From NCBI GenBank assembly GCA_963700865.1, contig CAVOZC010000022.1, forward strand, positions 520,211 through 584,210: a stretch of DNA of 64,000 nucleotides, given 5' to 3'. The stretch comes from CAVOGJ01 sp963700865 (lineage in GTDB: Bacteria; Planctomycetota; Planctomycetia; Pirellulales; Pirellulaceae). This document shows positions 55,542 to 64,000 of the stretch, piece by piece. Under the pieces are notes generated by a model. It had not been told where the DNA came from, did no database searches, and saw only the letters and a list, made by a program, of their open reading frames with translations. A program made the translations under genes and the position numbers. The first letter of the stretch is position 1. Every line of letters starts with the position of its first letter.

Positions 55542-55946
55542 TTATCCACCCATCAACATGGTCAATCGCAGAAAGCTGATCCTCGTGGAGGGCTTGATTT
55601 CAATGGCCTCATCCAGCGCCACCATTTGTTGATCGTCGACCAGGATCAGGATGCGATTCGAGCGAAAGGCTTCGACCGCTTTGTCAAACTGTCCTCGCCA
55701 GTCAACCGGCTCGGGTCCTGGCTGGCGGACGCCATTCAGGGCAAGCTCGACATCCGTGGGTTCTACCTGCGGCTCGGAGCCTGCCGCCTGGGAGGCAGCA
55801 CGGGCATTCGCGTCCTTGACTTCCTGAAAGACGCGGCTGCGAATCAATTCGCTGACCGTGATGGTTTCCGTGGGAACTTCGAGCGTCAGTTGCCGCAGCG
55901 TCTTCCCGGTCAGAGATTCGTCGCGAATCACTACCGTGGTGGGCAT
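55542..55946 (-). CDS. Small ubiquitin-like (beta-grasp) protein ending in Gly-Gly
   Basis: The ATG at 55946 gives a 134-residue protein; a longer frame from 55976 adds only ten residues of weak quality. Residues 5-24 (VVIRDESLTGKTLRQLTLEV) resemble the ubiquitin first hairpin, in which LTGKT...TLEV recurs. TITVSELIRSRVFQEV (29 onwards) matches the first helix. An insertion of about 45 residues follows. The end, RILILVDDQQMVALDEAIEI then KPSTRISFLRLTMLMGG, parallels ubiquitin's last strands and its C-terminal Gly-Gly, with the stop codon immediately after GG. No E1, E2 or JAB gene is visible nearby; DUF4132 is downstream. A ubiquitin-like or MoaD/ThiS-like modifier or sulfur-carrier role is possible; this is inference from sequence. 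Confidence 0.62.
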   Translation of the reverse strand: MPTTVVIRDESLTGKTLRQLTLEVPTETITVSELIRSRVFQEVKDANARAASQAAGSEPQVEPTDVELALNGVRQPGPEPVDWRGQFDKAVEAFRSNRILILVDDQQMVALDEAIEIKPSTRISFLRLTMLMGG

Positions 55947-56087
55947 GTGGTATCTCCGGTGCCATGAATGGGACAAGGACCCTTTGAAAACCTAAGTCGG
56001 TCTGGCCCGTTCACCAAACGGCTCCGACGAGAAGACCCAATTCCGGATGCCGGTCCGGCGGATCGTGCCGCTGGTTCCGAAAAGTGG

Positions 56088-56106
56088 GATAGGCGTCCTG
56101 CCTATC
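56088..56106. repeat. Short hairpin, likely dispersed palindromic element
   Basis: GATAGGC, the 5-base loop GTCCT, then GCCTATC form a perfect 7-bp hairpin about 85 bp downstream of the esterase stop, preceded by GTGGG. It lacks a T tract, so a repeat element is more likely than a terminator. Confidence 0.45.
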
Positions 56107-56192
56107 GTGGGATGGGCGTCGTCTAGCGGATCGGCCAAGCGTCGGTTCCCAATTCCTTGCGAATTCGGCTACGCACATCCTGGTGGCGGATC

Positions 56193-57633
56193 TTACGGCG
56201 TCACCTGCCAGTCATCCGTGCGAAACGGCGCAGCCGGCAGCCCGGCGGCGTTGAACAGATTGGGCTCAGCCGCATTGGAAAATCCAAAGCGGACTGCCGA
56301 CGGCGACGCGATCTGCTCGCTGGTCACGACGACTCGCTCGCCATCGATGGACGCCTCGGCGGCGACAAACGCACCATCGTCAGCGGCGATCTCGAAATCA
56401 CTCAACGCATCCCCGTGACACTGCAGTCCGCCCTCCGCGTAGTCGAAAGCGATCGACACGCGTGGTCCATCGATTTGATGGCCGCGGTAGATGGGCCCCG
56501 ACGGCACCACTTCCGCCCGAGCGTATTGCTTGGCCAGCGCCCACAACGACAATCGCCGTCCTACCTCCGACTTATTGCGGGGATGGATGTCCTTCGGATT
56601 GCCGATATCGGTCGTGACCACCATGCCGACGTGGGGATGCGTCATCGTGAGCAGTTGCGATTCACGAAGCACCGCGGCCGAGCGGGGCACATCATAATTG
56701 AACGGGGCGATCTGCACATAATTGAATGGCAGTTCCGTTTGCGCAAACGTGGCCCGCCAATCGTCGATCATGCCAGGGAATAGTCTGCGATACGCGAAGG
56801 CGTCCTTCACGTTCGATTCGCCCTGATACCAGATCGCTCCGCGAAAGCGATAGGGCGCCAGTGGGGCGATCATCCCGTTGTGCAGGGCGCTCGCGGTATT
56901 GGACTGTGGCGGCTGCTCGTCGAAGTTTTCTTGGTCGTATCCACCGAGGGCCATCAGCGATGCACGTCGCGTCCAGGCTTCGGCAGCGCGTCCCGCCCCA
57001 GCTGGATTGAATCAGTCCGACCGGGACACCCAATTCGCGCTGCAGCTCACGTCCAAAGAAAAAAGCAACCGCCGAGAAGGCACGCACCGTTTCGGCATTC
57101 GCCGGTTGCCACTTCCCCTGAACGTCTCGCTCCGGTTGGTTGGCCACTTGATGAGCCACACGAAAGAGCCGGACCTGTGGCAGGTCGGCGGCGGCCTGGG
57201 CCTCGGCACTGCTCAAGTCGCCGTCGTACCAATCGCACTGAGCCACGGGCCACTCCATATTGGACTGACCGGAGCAGAGCCAGACTTCGCCCACCAGTAC
57301 ATCGCGAATCGTCACCTTGCGGGTGCCTTGAATCGCGAACTCATGAGGTCCGACATCCTGGGGAACAGGCAGTGAGACGCTCCAACGACCGTCCGCGTCC
57401 GCCTTTGCCCGATAGAGCTCGTCCGACCAATCACTTCGCACAATCATGTCGGTGCCAGGGTCGTCCCAGCCCCAGATCGTGGCCGGCATGTCTCGCTGGA
57501 GCACCATCTGATCGGCGATCAGCGCCGGCAAGCGCCATTCGGCACAGGCGTCCGTCGCGACGGCCGCCACCGACAGCAGGGCGGTCCAGAGCAAGATGGA
57601 ATGGTGATGTGCGGGCTTGTTTCGGTTGGGCAC
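56193..57633 (-). CDS. Sialate O-acetylesterase-like SGNH hydrolase, frameshifted
   Basis: The start is a GTG at 57633 with a good Shine-Dalgarno (AAGGAG eight bases before). It opens on a signal peptide (HSILLWTALLSVAAVATDA). An N-terminal beta domain (LPALIADQMVLQRDMPATIW) comes before the SGNH motif VWLCSGQSNMEWPVAQCDW near residue 122, which holds the catalytic Ser. The frame runs to QSSWGGT and then shifts near 56985 into EAWTRRASLMALGGYD. It continues with YRFRGAIWYQGESNVKDAFA, the block with the conserved Gly/Gln/Glu-Ser, and LYNAAGLPA-like residues at the end. The family removes acetyl groups from sialic acids or sugars outside the cytoplasm. Most elements are intact, so the break is probably an error. 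Confidence 0.85.
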
Positions 57634-58236
57634 AGGATGGCTCCTTACGGGATCGGATACGTTCGGACTGCGCACGTATGTTAACAGAAAGTCTCCCTCC
57701 CCCCGGAAAAGCGGATTGGGTCGCTGCCAACCACAACCGCTGCCAGTCGCGGGAGCCCGCGCCGTACTAAGGTTCCCGGTGGGTAACAAAAGTTTCCCTC
57801 CCCCCGGAAAAGCGGATTGGGTCGCTGCCAACCACTACGGCTGCCAGTCGCGGGAGCCCGCGCCGTACTAAGGTTCCCGGTGGGTAAAAAAGTCTCCCTC
57901 CCCCCGGAAAAGCGGATTTGGTCGCTGCCAACCACAACCGCTGCCAGTCGCGGGAGCCCGCGCCCTCGGGATGGACGACGCCGGTGGACATGTGCGACCA
58001 AATCATCGCTTTTCCGTAGTGGGGAGGGATTAAGGGAGGGGCTATCGGACGGAGGGACTGTCCGCCAGCGAGTGCCCACCCGCCTGAAACTCCCCACCAA
58101 AAGCGTGGGATCTCGTGCGGGCCGCACGATCGTTCGCTCCCCGCCCGGATGCCCCCTGCTGATGGGCGAACTTATCACGTCAGCGAGCCGTGGGATCCGT
58201 GCGTCTCAAGTGCCCGCCGCCGCCGCAAACAGCCCC
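57634..58236. other. Intergenic, 603 bp, mostly occupied by tandem repeats
   Basis: This is the region upstream of the esterase gene and downstream of the D-2-hydroxyacid dehydrogenase. Bases 57690-57964 are three copies of a ~100-bp repeat (listed separately). The rest holds no recognisable gene. Frames crossing it read only the repeat. Confidence 0.6.
57690..57964. repeat. Tandem repeat, three copies of a ~100-bp unit
   Basis: Copies begin at 57690, 57791 and 57891, with periods of 101 and 100 bases; the third is cut short at about 57964. Each has a CCTCCCCCCGGAAAAGCGGA block followed by GCCAGTCGCGGGAGCCCGCG. The copies differ at few positions, so the expansion is recent. The unit lies in the esterase upstream region. 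GC-rich short palindromes inside it look like planctomycete interspersed repeats. Confidence 0.85.
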
Positions 58237-59199
58237 CTACCCCTCCACCACATTCTGCGGTTCCCCATCCAACCAAGCCTGCACATTGTCGATCGCGGCT
58301 TCGATCAAGCGGCCTCGTGCCGCCCGCGTGGCCCAGGCGAGATGCGGCGTGATGGCACAGCGCGGAGCCGTCAGCAGCGGATCATCGTGGGGCGGCGGTT
58401 CGGCTTCGAGTACGTCCAGGGCGGCACCACCAATCCGCCCGGCTGCCAATGCCGCAGCCAACGCCCGCGAATCGACCAGGGCTCCCCGAGCCGTATTCAC
58501 GAGCAGTGCGGTTGGCTTCATCAGCTTCAGCCGCGCCTGATTCATCAAATGCCATGTTTCATCCGTTAATGGACAATGGAGACTAACGACATCGGACTGA
58601 GCAAGCAACGTATCGCACGAGACAAACTCGACATCTGTCTCATGCTCCGCTGGCGATCGTCGAGTCGCCAGGATGCGCATACCAAACGCGCGACCGATCG
58701 CCGCCGTGGCTCGGCCAATACGACCGTACCCGATAATTCCGAGTGTCAGCCCGTCAAGTTCGACGAGTGGTCGATTCCAGTAGCACCAGTCCGCGGCCCG
58801 CGACCAGTCCCCGTGGCGGACCGAATCGGCATGTCCCGCCACATCCTGGCTGAAGTGCAGGATATGGGCGAACACGAGCTGCGCCACCGAGGCCGTACCG
58901 TAGGCGGGCACATTCGTCACCACGATACCCCGCGCCCGGGCGGCGCTCACATCCACGACATTGGTGCCGGTGGCCGTCACGCCGACGTACTCAAGCCGGG
59001 GCAGTTGAGCCAGCGTTTCGGCGGGCAGGCGAGCCTTATTGGTGAGCACCACCTCGGCGGCCGCAGCCCGGCTGGCCACCAGGTGCGGGGGCGTCCGCTC
59101 GTAGATTGCCAGCCGGCCGAGCTGTTCCAGGCGGCTCCACGACAGATCGCCCGGATTGAGGGTGAACCCATCCAGTACGACGATTGAGACTTGTCCCAT
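58237..59199 (-). CDS. D-2-hydroxyacid dehydrogenase
   Basis: A 320-residue protein with the D-isomer-specific 2-hydroxyacid dehydrogenase layout. The NAD-binding loop is LTLGIIGYGRIGRATAAIGR; the substrate Arg lies in LLVNTARGALVDSRALAAAL. DVLEAEPPPHDDPL holds the catalytic Glu region and RCAITPHLAWATR the catalytic His. The best-known relatives are hydroxypyruvate/glyoxylate reductases and glycerate dehydrogenases; the exact substrate is unknown. It lies upstream of the sialate esterase with a 603-bp repeat-rich gap. Confidence 0.9.
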   Translation of the reverse strand: MGQVSIVVLDGFTLNPGDLSWSRLEQLGRLAIYERTPPHLVASRAAAAEVVLTNKARLPAETLAQLPRLEYVGVTATGTNVVDVSAARARGIVVTNVPAYGTASVAQLVFAHILHFSQDVAGHADSVRHGDWSRAADWCYWNRPLVELDGLTLGIIGYGRIGRATAAIGRAFGMRILATRRSPAEHETDVEFVSCDTLLAQSDVVSLHCPLTDETWHLMNQARLKLMKPTALLVNTARGALVDSRALAAALAAGRIGGAALDVLEAEPPPHDDPLLTAPRCAITPHLAWATRAARGRLIEAAIDNVQAWLDGEPQNVVEG

Positions 59200-59455
59200 G
59201 GCTTTCCCCGCAGTGCTCCGCCGCCAACACTTGCTGCCGCCCCGCCATGCGGTTCACAGGAGCCGGCGGTCGCGATGAGTTGGCGGATAAGATACCAGAT
59301 TGCCGAGTGCGGAGCCGAGTCGCCATGGGCGAGACGATTTGGGCTGTGGGCAAGACACCCGTTGCGTTAGGGACTCGTTTTTCGGACAATACGCACACTG
59401 CGGGTGGGTAAGGGTAACGAGATTTGCTGATCGTGAGGAGTTCCCTACCGCCACG

Positions 59456-59828
<373 letters not shown>

Positions 59829-60728
59829 TCACGATACCCACTTGCCGTCCCGCCAAACTTTGTCGAAGTCCTGACCGGAGCCGATGGCCCTAAAGCAGGG
59901 CGAGATGAACTTGGAGATGTGAGTAATCGCTTGCTCGAGCGATTGGTTTGATTCCAGTTTGCCGGCAAAAGCGTCCCACTGTTTTTGCTTGTCCTCGTCT
60001 GCGAAGAATTCTCTAGTGAATGCGATCGGGGCTTCGGCGGGAACCTCGGTGTTTCGGCGCCTAAACGTACTCGCAATGGCGTCTACTAACGACCGTCCAT
60101 CAAATTCAAAGGCGCTGGCGAATTTTTTCAGATCGTAGAAGTCCTTCATGCGACTGTTGGCGATCCCCAGAGCCACCATGGCTTGGAGTTTCTCCGCGAC
60201 AACCGTCTCTTTGGCGTACGCTCGTACTTTGGGTTGTGGAAAATCAAGCAGTACCGGGTAATCAATTTCTATCGGTGATGGTACGGTCGAGTCACCGAAT
60301 CCGATGTCTGCCTGCAGGTGAATTTTGGCGTTACCAAGAAATGCGACGACTTTGACGCGAACTCCTTCGTATTGTTGATCTTCTTTGATATCCTCCACCA
60401 GCAACGAGTCTTGGTCAAACTTCAATCCGTCATCAACGGCTTCGACCAAGCAGATTTCCATGAAGAGTTCGCGCATTCTGCTGATGTCGGGGATTCCGCT
60501 GCCTAGAAAATCAAGGTCTTTCGTCGGTCGATGGAGTTGTTCTGTCCACGCGTAGAATAGCGAACCACCTTTCAGGATCAGTTCGTCCTGGCGTTGAGAA
60601 ACTGACAGTCGGTAGAGTAGACGTTCGAGACCGTAGCGAACGAGGATGAGATTGAATGCCTCGCCGGTCGATCTGGCATGGTTCATCAATCGCTGTCGAA
60701 CAGACGCCGCGATGTCTTTCGGACTCAT
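59829..60728 (-). CDS. abiEii: AbiEii-type nucleotidyltransferase toxin
   Basis: The ATG at 60728 (MSPKDIAASVRQRLMNHARS) overlaps the antitoxin stop by 4 bases. The ~300-residue protein has the DUF1814/AbiEii order: QRQDELILKGGSLFYAWTEQ, then HRPTKDLDFLG, the nucleotidyltransferase acidic motif with two Asp after a GGS turn. KVRAYAKETVVAEKLQAMVA and MKDFYDLKKFASAFEFD follow, segments typical of AbiEii and its relatives. AbiEii toxins transfer nucleotides to RNA, mainly tRNA 3' ends in characterised members, and act in phage abortive infection. The toxin pairs with AbiEi upstream. Confidence 0.9.
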   Translation of the reverse strand: MSPKDIAASVRQRLMNHARSTGEAFNLILVRYGLERLLYRLSVSQRQDELILKGGSLFYAWTEQLHRPTKDLDFLGSGIPDISRMRELFMEICLVEAVDDGLKFDQDSLLVEDIKEDQQYEGVRVKVVAFLGNAKIHLQADIGFGDSTVPSPIEIDYPVLLDFPQPKVRAYAKETVVAEKLQAMVALGIANSRMKDFYDLKKFASAFEFDGRSLVDAIASTFRRRNTEVPAEAPIAFTREFFADEDKQKQWDAFAGKLESNQSLEQAITHISKFISPCFRAIGSGQDFDKVWRDGKWVS

Positions 60729-61340
60729 ACCGTGGCTTCCATGTACGGTTTCATGACTCGCGTCATACGGCAGACCTTTGCTGCTTCCCAGATCTCGTCC
60801 ACGGACGCGGCTTTTCGACGGAGGCAATTGCGCAGAGCTTCAAGGGCTACGTCCAGACCGATTTTATTACGAAATCGGAAACAATCGGCGACTGTCTTCG
60901 CGGGTGCGTATACTCGAATCGTACGCGCTGTTCGTCGCTGTGTGCATGATGCCGTAGTCAAGCATGCTGCGGGAGAATCGCACAAATCGAGTCGGTGGGT
61001 AATCGACCTTTGGCAGGCGCGCTTTATGCTCGATCGCCATCCAAATCACATTGGGCGTCTGTGTGGTTAGCTCATGGAACTCAAGTGCCGAGATGAGTGC
61101 GATCACGCCGTGAGGCACCCGCTGACAGATCTCAGCGAGCTGTTCGTGTGAACCGAAGTCCTCATTGGGCAGCGCGTAAAGACCTCGGGACATTCGCTGG
61201 AGCAGGCCTTTCTCGCAAAGTCGGCTCAGATAGGTCCGTGGTATGTGATGTTCAGCAAGGTCGCGAGAACGCAGGATCCCCTTCTGGCGGACAAGTCTCA
61301 GGAGGGATTGTTCGTAGTTTTCGGGTGATTTGTCGCTCAT
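60725..61340 (-). CDS. abiEi: AbiEi-type antitoxin/transcriptional regulator, frameshifted
   Basis: From the ATG at 61340 the first ~130 residues have a winged-helix head (LVRQKGILRSRDLAEHHIPR, TYLSRLCEKGLLQRMSRGLY) and the conserved AbiEi segment HGVIALISALEFHELTTQTP. The frame breaks near 60920 after DYGIMHTATNS. The next frame continues VRTIRVYAPAKTVADCFRFR, LDVALEALRNCLRR and ends MKPYMEATV with a TGA overlapping the abiEii ATG. The C-terminal part is the AbiEi_4 toxin-neutralising and regulatory region. AbiEi represses its own operon through inverted repeats, none of which I can place here. Loss of function of the antitoxin while the toxin is intact would be toxic, so the break is likely a sequence error. 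Confidence 0.85.
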
Positions 61341-61879
61341 GGTGCGAATTCTAGCATGTTACGAAACATCGGCACATATTAATAAGTGCCTACGTTGCGA
61401 AACATTTCCCGAATGCCGTGGGGAGGGTGCGTTTACAGCGATTTTCCACAGCATCCGGCGCGAACTGGAAAGGGATGGCGTCTCAGTGACGCCTCGCCTT
61501 TGGCCAACAAAGCAGAATAAAGCAGACAGAATAAAGCAGACAGTCTACTTCTTTAGGGAGCTCGGCTAGTTAGCGTTATCAGCAAGATTTGGCAGCAATT
61601 GCGGAGGTGTTTTCCGGACAGGGAAGCCCAGGCGGAAGACAGGTATGCCTTGCGTCGGGCTCTGAGGCACGACGTTATTGGCGCGGAATGTCCGCACAAC
61701 GCCCTCAAGCGACCTGCGCTGCGATATTTCGCGGCAGGCGCGAGCGTCGACATCCCGCCAGCCAGTTGAGGTTACGAACGCACCGTTCGTCGCGTCTGCG
61801 ATTGGATGAGCACCCGTGCGTCGGAGGGCAACCGCCGGTGACTCTCCTGGTCGTCGTCACCCGTCGCGGCCAGTAGCGG
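61341..61879. other. Intergenic, 539 bp, contains left inverted repeat of transposase region
   Basis: No gene is recognised. A 15-bp sequence AAAGCAGACAGTCTA at 61533-61547, preceded by related direct repeats (AATAAAGCAGACAG), is inverted relative to repeats at 63199-63259. The stretch is a likely promoter region for abiEi, on the minus strand, from 61341. Confidence 0.45.
61533..61547. repeat. Left arm of inverted repeat flanking transposase remnant
   Basis: AAAGCAGACAGTCTA here is the exact reverse complement of TAGACTGTCTGCTTT at 63199-63213 and 63245-63259. The three copies enclose about 1.7 kb that holds the broken transposase. They could be ends of a mobile element or REP-type sites of a Y1 transposase. 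Confidence 0.5.
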
Positions 61880-62957
61880 TCAGCTAAGAAAGACGGCCGC
61901 ACAGGCAGACTGGCCCCGTTGCCGACGCTCGCCCGCCGCCGCGGCCCGTCGGGACACCTCGGCAAAGCTGCCCACCACGTGACCAAACATCTGCTCGTAA
62001 CCGCTGACCACCGCCGACCACATTTCACTGCGGATCCCCAGGCGTTCCAAGATGGGCCGCACATGGTTGGGAATGGAACCCGATTTCCCCTCCCGCACGA
62101 TGGCGGCCACTGGCGTCCAGCAGTTGCAGGTAATCGTCGAGGCTGATCGGCAGCAGGCCCTTATCCGTACGCGCGGCGGGAACTGGCCGATGTCAGCCAT
62201 CGCGGATCGTCCAGCGGTACCCGCTCGTCCAGCGTCAATTCACACATCCAGCCATCGGGGGCTTTATCCGGCGGCACGGGAGCCGAAGGCCGAGGGCCGC
62301 CCACTGTTGCTGCTGGCGGGCCTGAATGCGGTTGTAGGCCGACGTGTGCCGGGATGACTCGGGCGTCGACGCCTCGCCCGCGCGGATCTGGTTGAGATCA
62401 ATATACATGCCACAGATGAGAATGGCCGCCTCGTCGACCAGATTCCGGCACTGATAGCGATCTTCCCAGAAGGTACCCTTGAAACCGTCCTCGATTACTG
62501 CGGTGCGCCACATATTCGCAGAGGATGCCCATAAACCAGGACGGATCGGACAAAGGGCCGCCGCAGGGTTTTGACCCGCCCCGGCATTAGCAATTCCAGC
62601 GTAACCCGCGCCGCCGGAGGCGGTTGGGGCACACCATCGCGGCTCTTGGCCAGCTTCGTGGCCGTGAGCCATTTGGTCACGACCTCCCGGTCGGACCAGG
62701 TCTTGACGACATCCGGCCGGTTACGGAGGACCAGGTGGATGCAGTTGCTCATTTCCGCACGGAATCCGATCTCGATCCCGAACATTCCGGCCAGCAGTTG
62801 CTGCATCTGATAGATCCGACAGCCGCCGGTACTGGTAGTCCTGGCCGGTGACCGGGTCCTGACCGCAGAGCAAGGCTCGACGGACGCAGCGGGACCAGCA
62901 ATGGTAGACGCCGACCACTTCGGGGCGGACGGTATCACGACGTGGGCGGGAAGGCAT
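61880..62957 (-). pseudogene. Y1 (IS200/REP-associated-like) transposase remnant, multiply frameshifted
   Basis: Pieces in all three frames reassemble one protein of about 350 residues. From 62957: MPSRPRRDTVRPEVVGVYHC, then IYQMQQLLAGMFGIEIGFRA and MSNCIHLVLRNRPDVVKTWS. Next come VTLELLMPGRVKTLRR, EDGFKGTFWEDRYQCRNLVD and AAILICGMYIDLNQIRAGEA, and a tail region PNHVRPILERLGIRSEMWSA. At least four frameshifts are needed. The HUH motif expected as NHLHLVL reads NCIHLVL, so one metal-binding His is Cys. This is most like the planctomycete family of RAYT-type transposases. Both the shifts and the His loss make activity very unlikely. Confidence 0.6.
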
Positions 62958-63011
62958 GCTTCACCTCCGTGGGAAAGCGGGGCCGCGGGGAGGGTGGCGC
63001 GGCACGATGAA

Positions 63012-63052
63012 TATACGCATGCACATATATATACACATGTATATACCCTTCG
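63012..63052. repeat. AT-rich simple-sequence stretch
   Basis: A run of alternating purine-pyrimidine around CACATATATATACACATGTA, in an otherwise GC-rich region. It is probably a small microsatellite. It could contribute a promoter for the neighbouring transposase frame, but nothing supports this directly. Confidence 0.35.
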
Positions 63053-63198
63053 GCGAGCCGGTTGTCAACGGCCCGCACCTCGGTCTCCCAGCAGCTTGGA
63101 TGCATCTGTCCCGTCGACCGCCTCAAGAGACTGGCTTCACGGGACACCGGATCCATGGCGAATCGGTTTCACCGGCCAACCCAGACTTCCCGAGAGAT

Positions 63199-63259
63199 TA
63201 GACTGTCTGCTTTCCTCTGCTTTCCTCTGCTGCCCAAGAGATTATAGACTGTCTGCTTT
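63199..63259. repeat. Two copies of the right inverted-repeat arm with CTTTCCTCTG repeats
   Basis: TAGACTGTCTGCTTT occurs at 63199-63213 and 63245-63259, each followed by CCTCTGCTTTCCT-type repeats. They are the reverse complement of the arm at 61533-61547. They bound the transposase remnant on the right. Confidence 0.55.
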
Positions 63260-63406
63260 CCTCTGCTTTCCTGACTCCTGACTGCTTTCCTGACTTGGCA
63301 GCCGTAACGGTGCAAACTCCATGCCCACCTTGCTGTGCAGGGTCTCACCATATTCGTATTGTACGATGCCGATGGCGAATCGATCTGTACACGGAGTCTA
63401 GCAAAA

Positions 63407-64000
63407 ATGTGTGTCTCTCGACGGGAATTCCTCACCGGCACCTGTGCTGCTGGAACTGCGGCTCTGATCGCTGGCCGCCGTGACACGGTCATGCTGCTCA
63501 CCCCAAACACCACAATTGCCGGCTTCCGCCGGTTCGTTCTCCTTCATTCACCTTACCGACCAGCACGTCACTCATCGCCGCCACGCCCCCGACGGGTACC
63601 GAAAGTGCATCGCCGCTCTCAACGGACTCGAGAAAGCTCCCGATTTCGTCCTCATGGGCGGCGACATGGTCTTCGACGGCAATTACACTTCCAAAGACGA
63701 CTACGAAAACCAGATCCGCCTCTTTAAGGAGATCACCGCCGAAATCCAACCACCCCGGCATCCGCGTCGGCAACCACGACGTCCTCGTTGGAGCCCGCGG
63801 GAGAAAGTTGCATCGAGCGATCGTGACTACGGCAAGAAGCTCATTCTTGAGATTCACTCGGAATGGATGCACCTTACTACAGCTTTGACCATCAGGGATG
63901 GCACTTCTCGGTTCTCTATAGCTGCTATTCCGACACCCGCCAGGACGGAATCCTCCAGATTCCTCGTCTCGGCGACAAGCAACTCGAATGGCTCGACGAT
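63407..64000 (+). CDS. Tat-exported calcineurin-like phosphoesterase, frameshifted and cut by window edge
   Basis: The ATG at 63407 starts MCVSRREFLTGTCAAGTAAL, a twin-Arg-type leader (SRREFLTG). The body appears in pieces across frames: FIHLTDQHVTHRRHAPDGY (metal ligand DxH), ALNGLEKAPDFVLMGGDMVF (GGDxxxD), then YENQIRLFKEITAEI, GNHDVLV (GNHD), DYGKKLILE, YYSFDHQGWHFSVLY and GDKQLEWLDD. These are the metallophosphoesterase blocks in order. At least three shifts (near 63535, 63750 and 63870) are needed. The gene runs past base 64000. Such Tat-exported phosphoesterases act on phosphodiesters outside the cytoplasm; the substrate is unknown. Confidence 0.72.

Noticed and set aside
52741..55946. 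Complete ubiquitin-type conjugation operon
   Set aside because: No E1 (ThiF-like), E2 or JAB domain was found among the neighbours, so only the ubiquitin-like protein and DUF4132 are claimed.
57690..57964. CRISPR array
   Set aside because: The three repeats are directly adjacent, ~100 bp each, with no unique spacers between them and no cas genes near.

Overview
The window reads as a chromosomal segment of a Planctomycetota bacterium, most like the Pirellulales. This is inferred from gene content, not from a search. The supporting features are a secreted type I sulfatase, a giant secreted protein with a PEP-CTERM tail and dockerin-like repeats, a CAP-domain protein with an LEDRRLLA N-terminal motif and a dockerin end, a periplasmic VKOR-DsbA protein, LPS-type acyltransferase (LpxL), Mur ligase relatives, high GC content, and genes scattered on both strands with many short dispersed palindromes.

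Layout. 1-8.5 kb (minus strand): an edge-truncated DUF1460 amidase, a decayed F5/8-type C plus glutamine-amidotransferase-like gene, a C-terminal remnant of L-asparaginase behind a DcaP-like porin, an orphan exported protein and a sulfatase. 8.7-13.5 kb: a zinc-ribbon membrane protein, folE, a Lon-domain protein, a DUF309 protein, nth and dcd. 13.6-18.1 kb: an AAA+ ATPase with a Pro/Ala/Arg-rich N-terminus, a divergent MurE paralogue and a protein resembling only a Mur ligase N-terminal domain. 18.5-24.4 kb: GNAT, VKOR-DsbA, a membrane-anchored Gfo/Idh/MocA-like protein, HtrA and a short methyltransferase. 24.6-30.2 kb: a plus-strand housekeeping run (lpxL, tandem GNAT, pgsA, CPBP protease, thiL, tsaE), with 4-base overlaps at two junctions. 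30.4-39.2 kb: a Gfo/Idh/MocA dehydrogenase, hslV-hslU, an isochorismatase-like hydrolase, murB-ftsQ, cinA and a second HtrA. 39.4-48.2 kb: secreted or envelope proteins (CAP/dockerin, YceI, an Lgt homologue, the PEP-CTERM metalloprotease-like protein). 48.3-59.2 kb: a radical SAM protein of the tetraether-synthase (Tes)-like type, small membrane proteins, DUF427, YCII, a DUF4132 protein preceded by a small ubiquitin-like protein ending in Gly-Gly, a sialate O-acetylesterase and a D-2-hydroxyacid dehydrogenase. 59.4-64 kb: tRNA-Arg(ACG), an AbiE toxin-antitoxin pair, a wrecked Y1 transposase between inverted repeats, and a frameshifted Tat-exported phosphoesterase running off the edge.

The most novel-looking item is the 134-residue ubiquitin-like protein at 55542-55946. 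It has a ubiquitin-like first hairpin and last strand, a terminal Gly-Gly immediately before the stop, and lies upstream of a DUF4132 gene.

A caution for any reader: single-base frameshifts interrupt many genes, including ones expected to be essential (pgsA, murB, lpxL, tsaE). At least one sits in a 7-base homopolymer (31401-31407). Residual sequencing or assembly error is the simplest explanation, so frameshifted genes are listed as one gene and the break is described.
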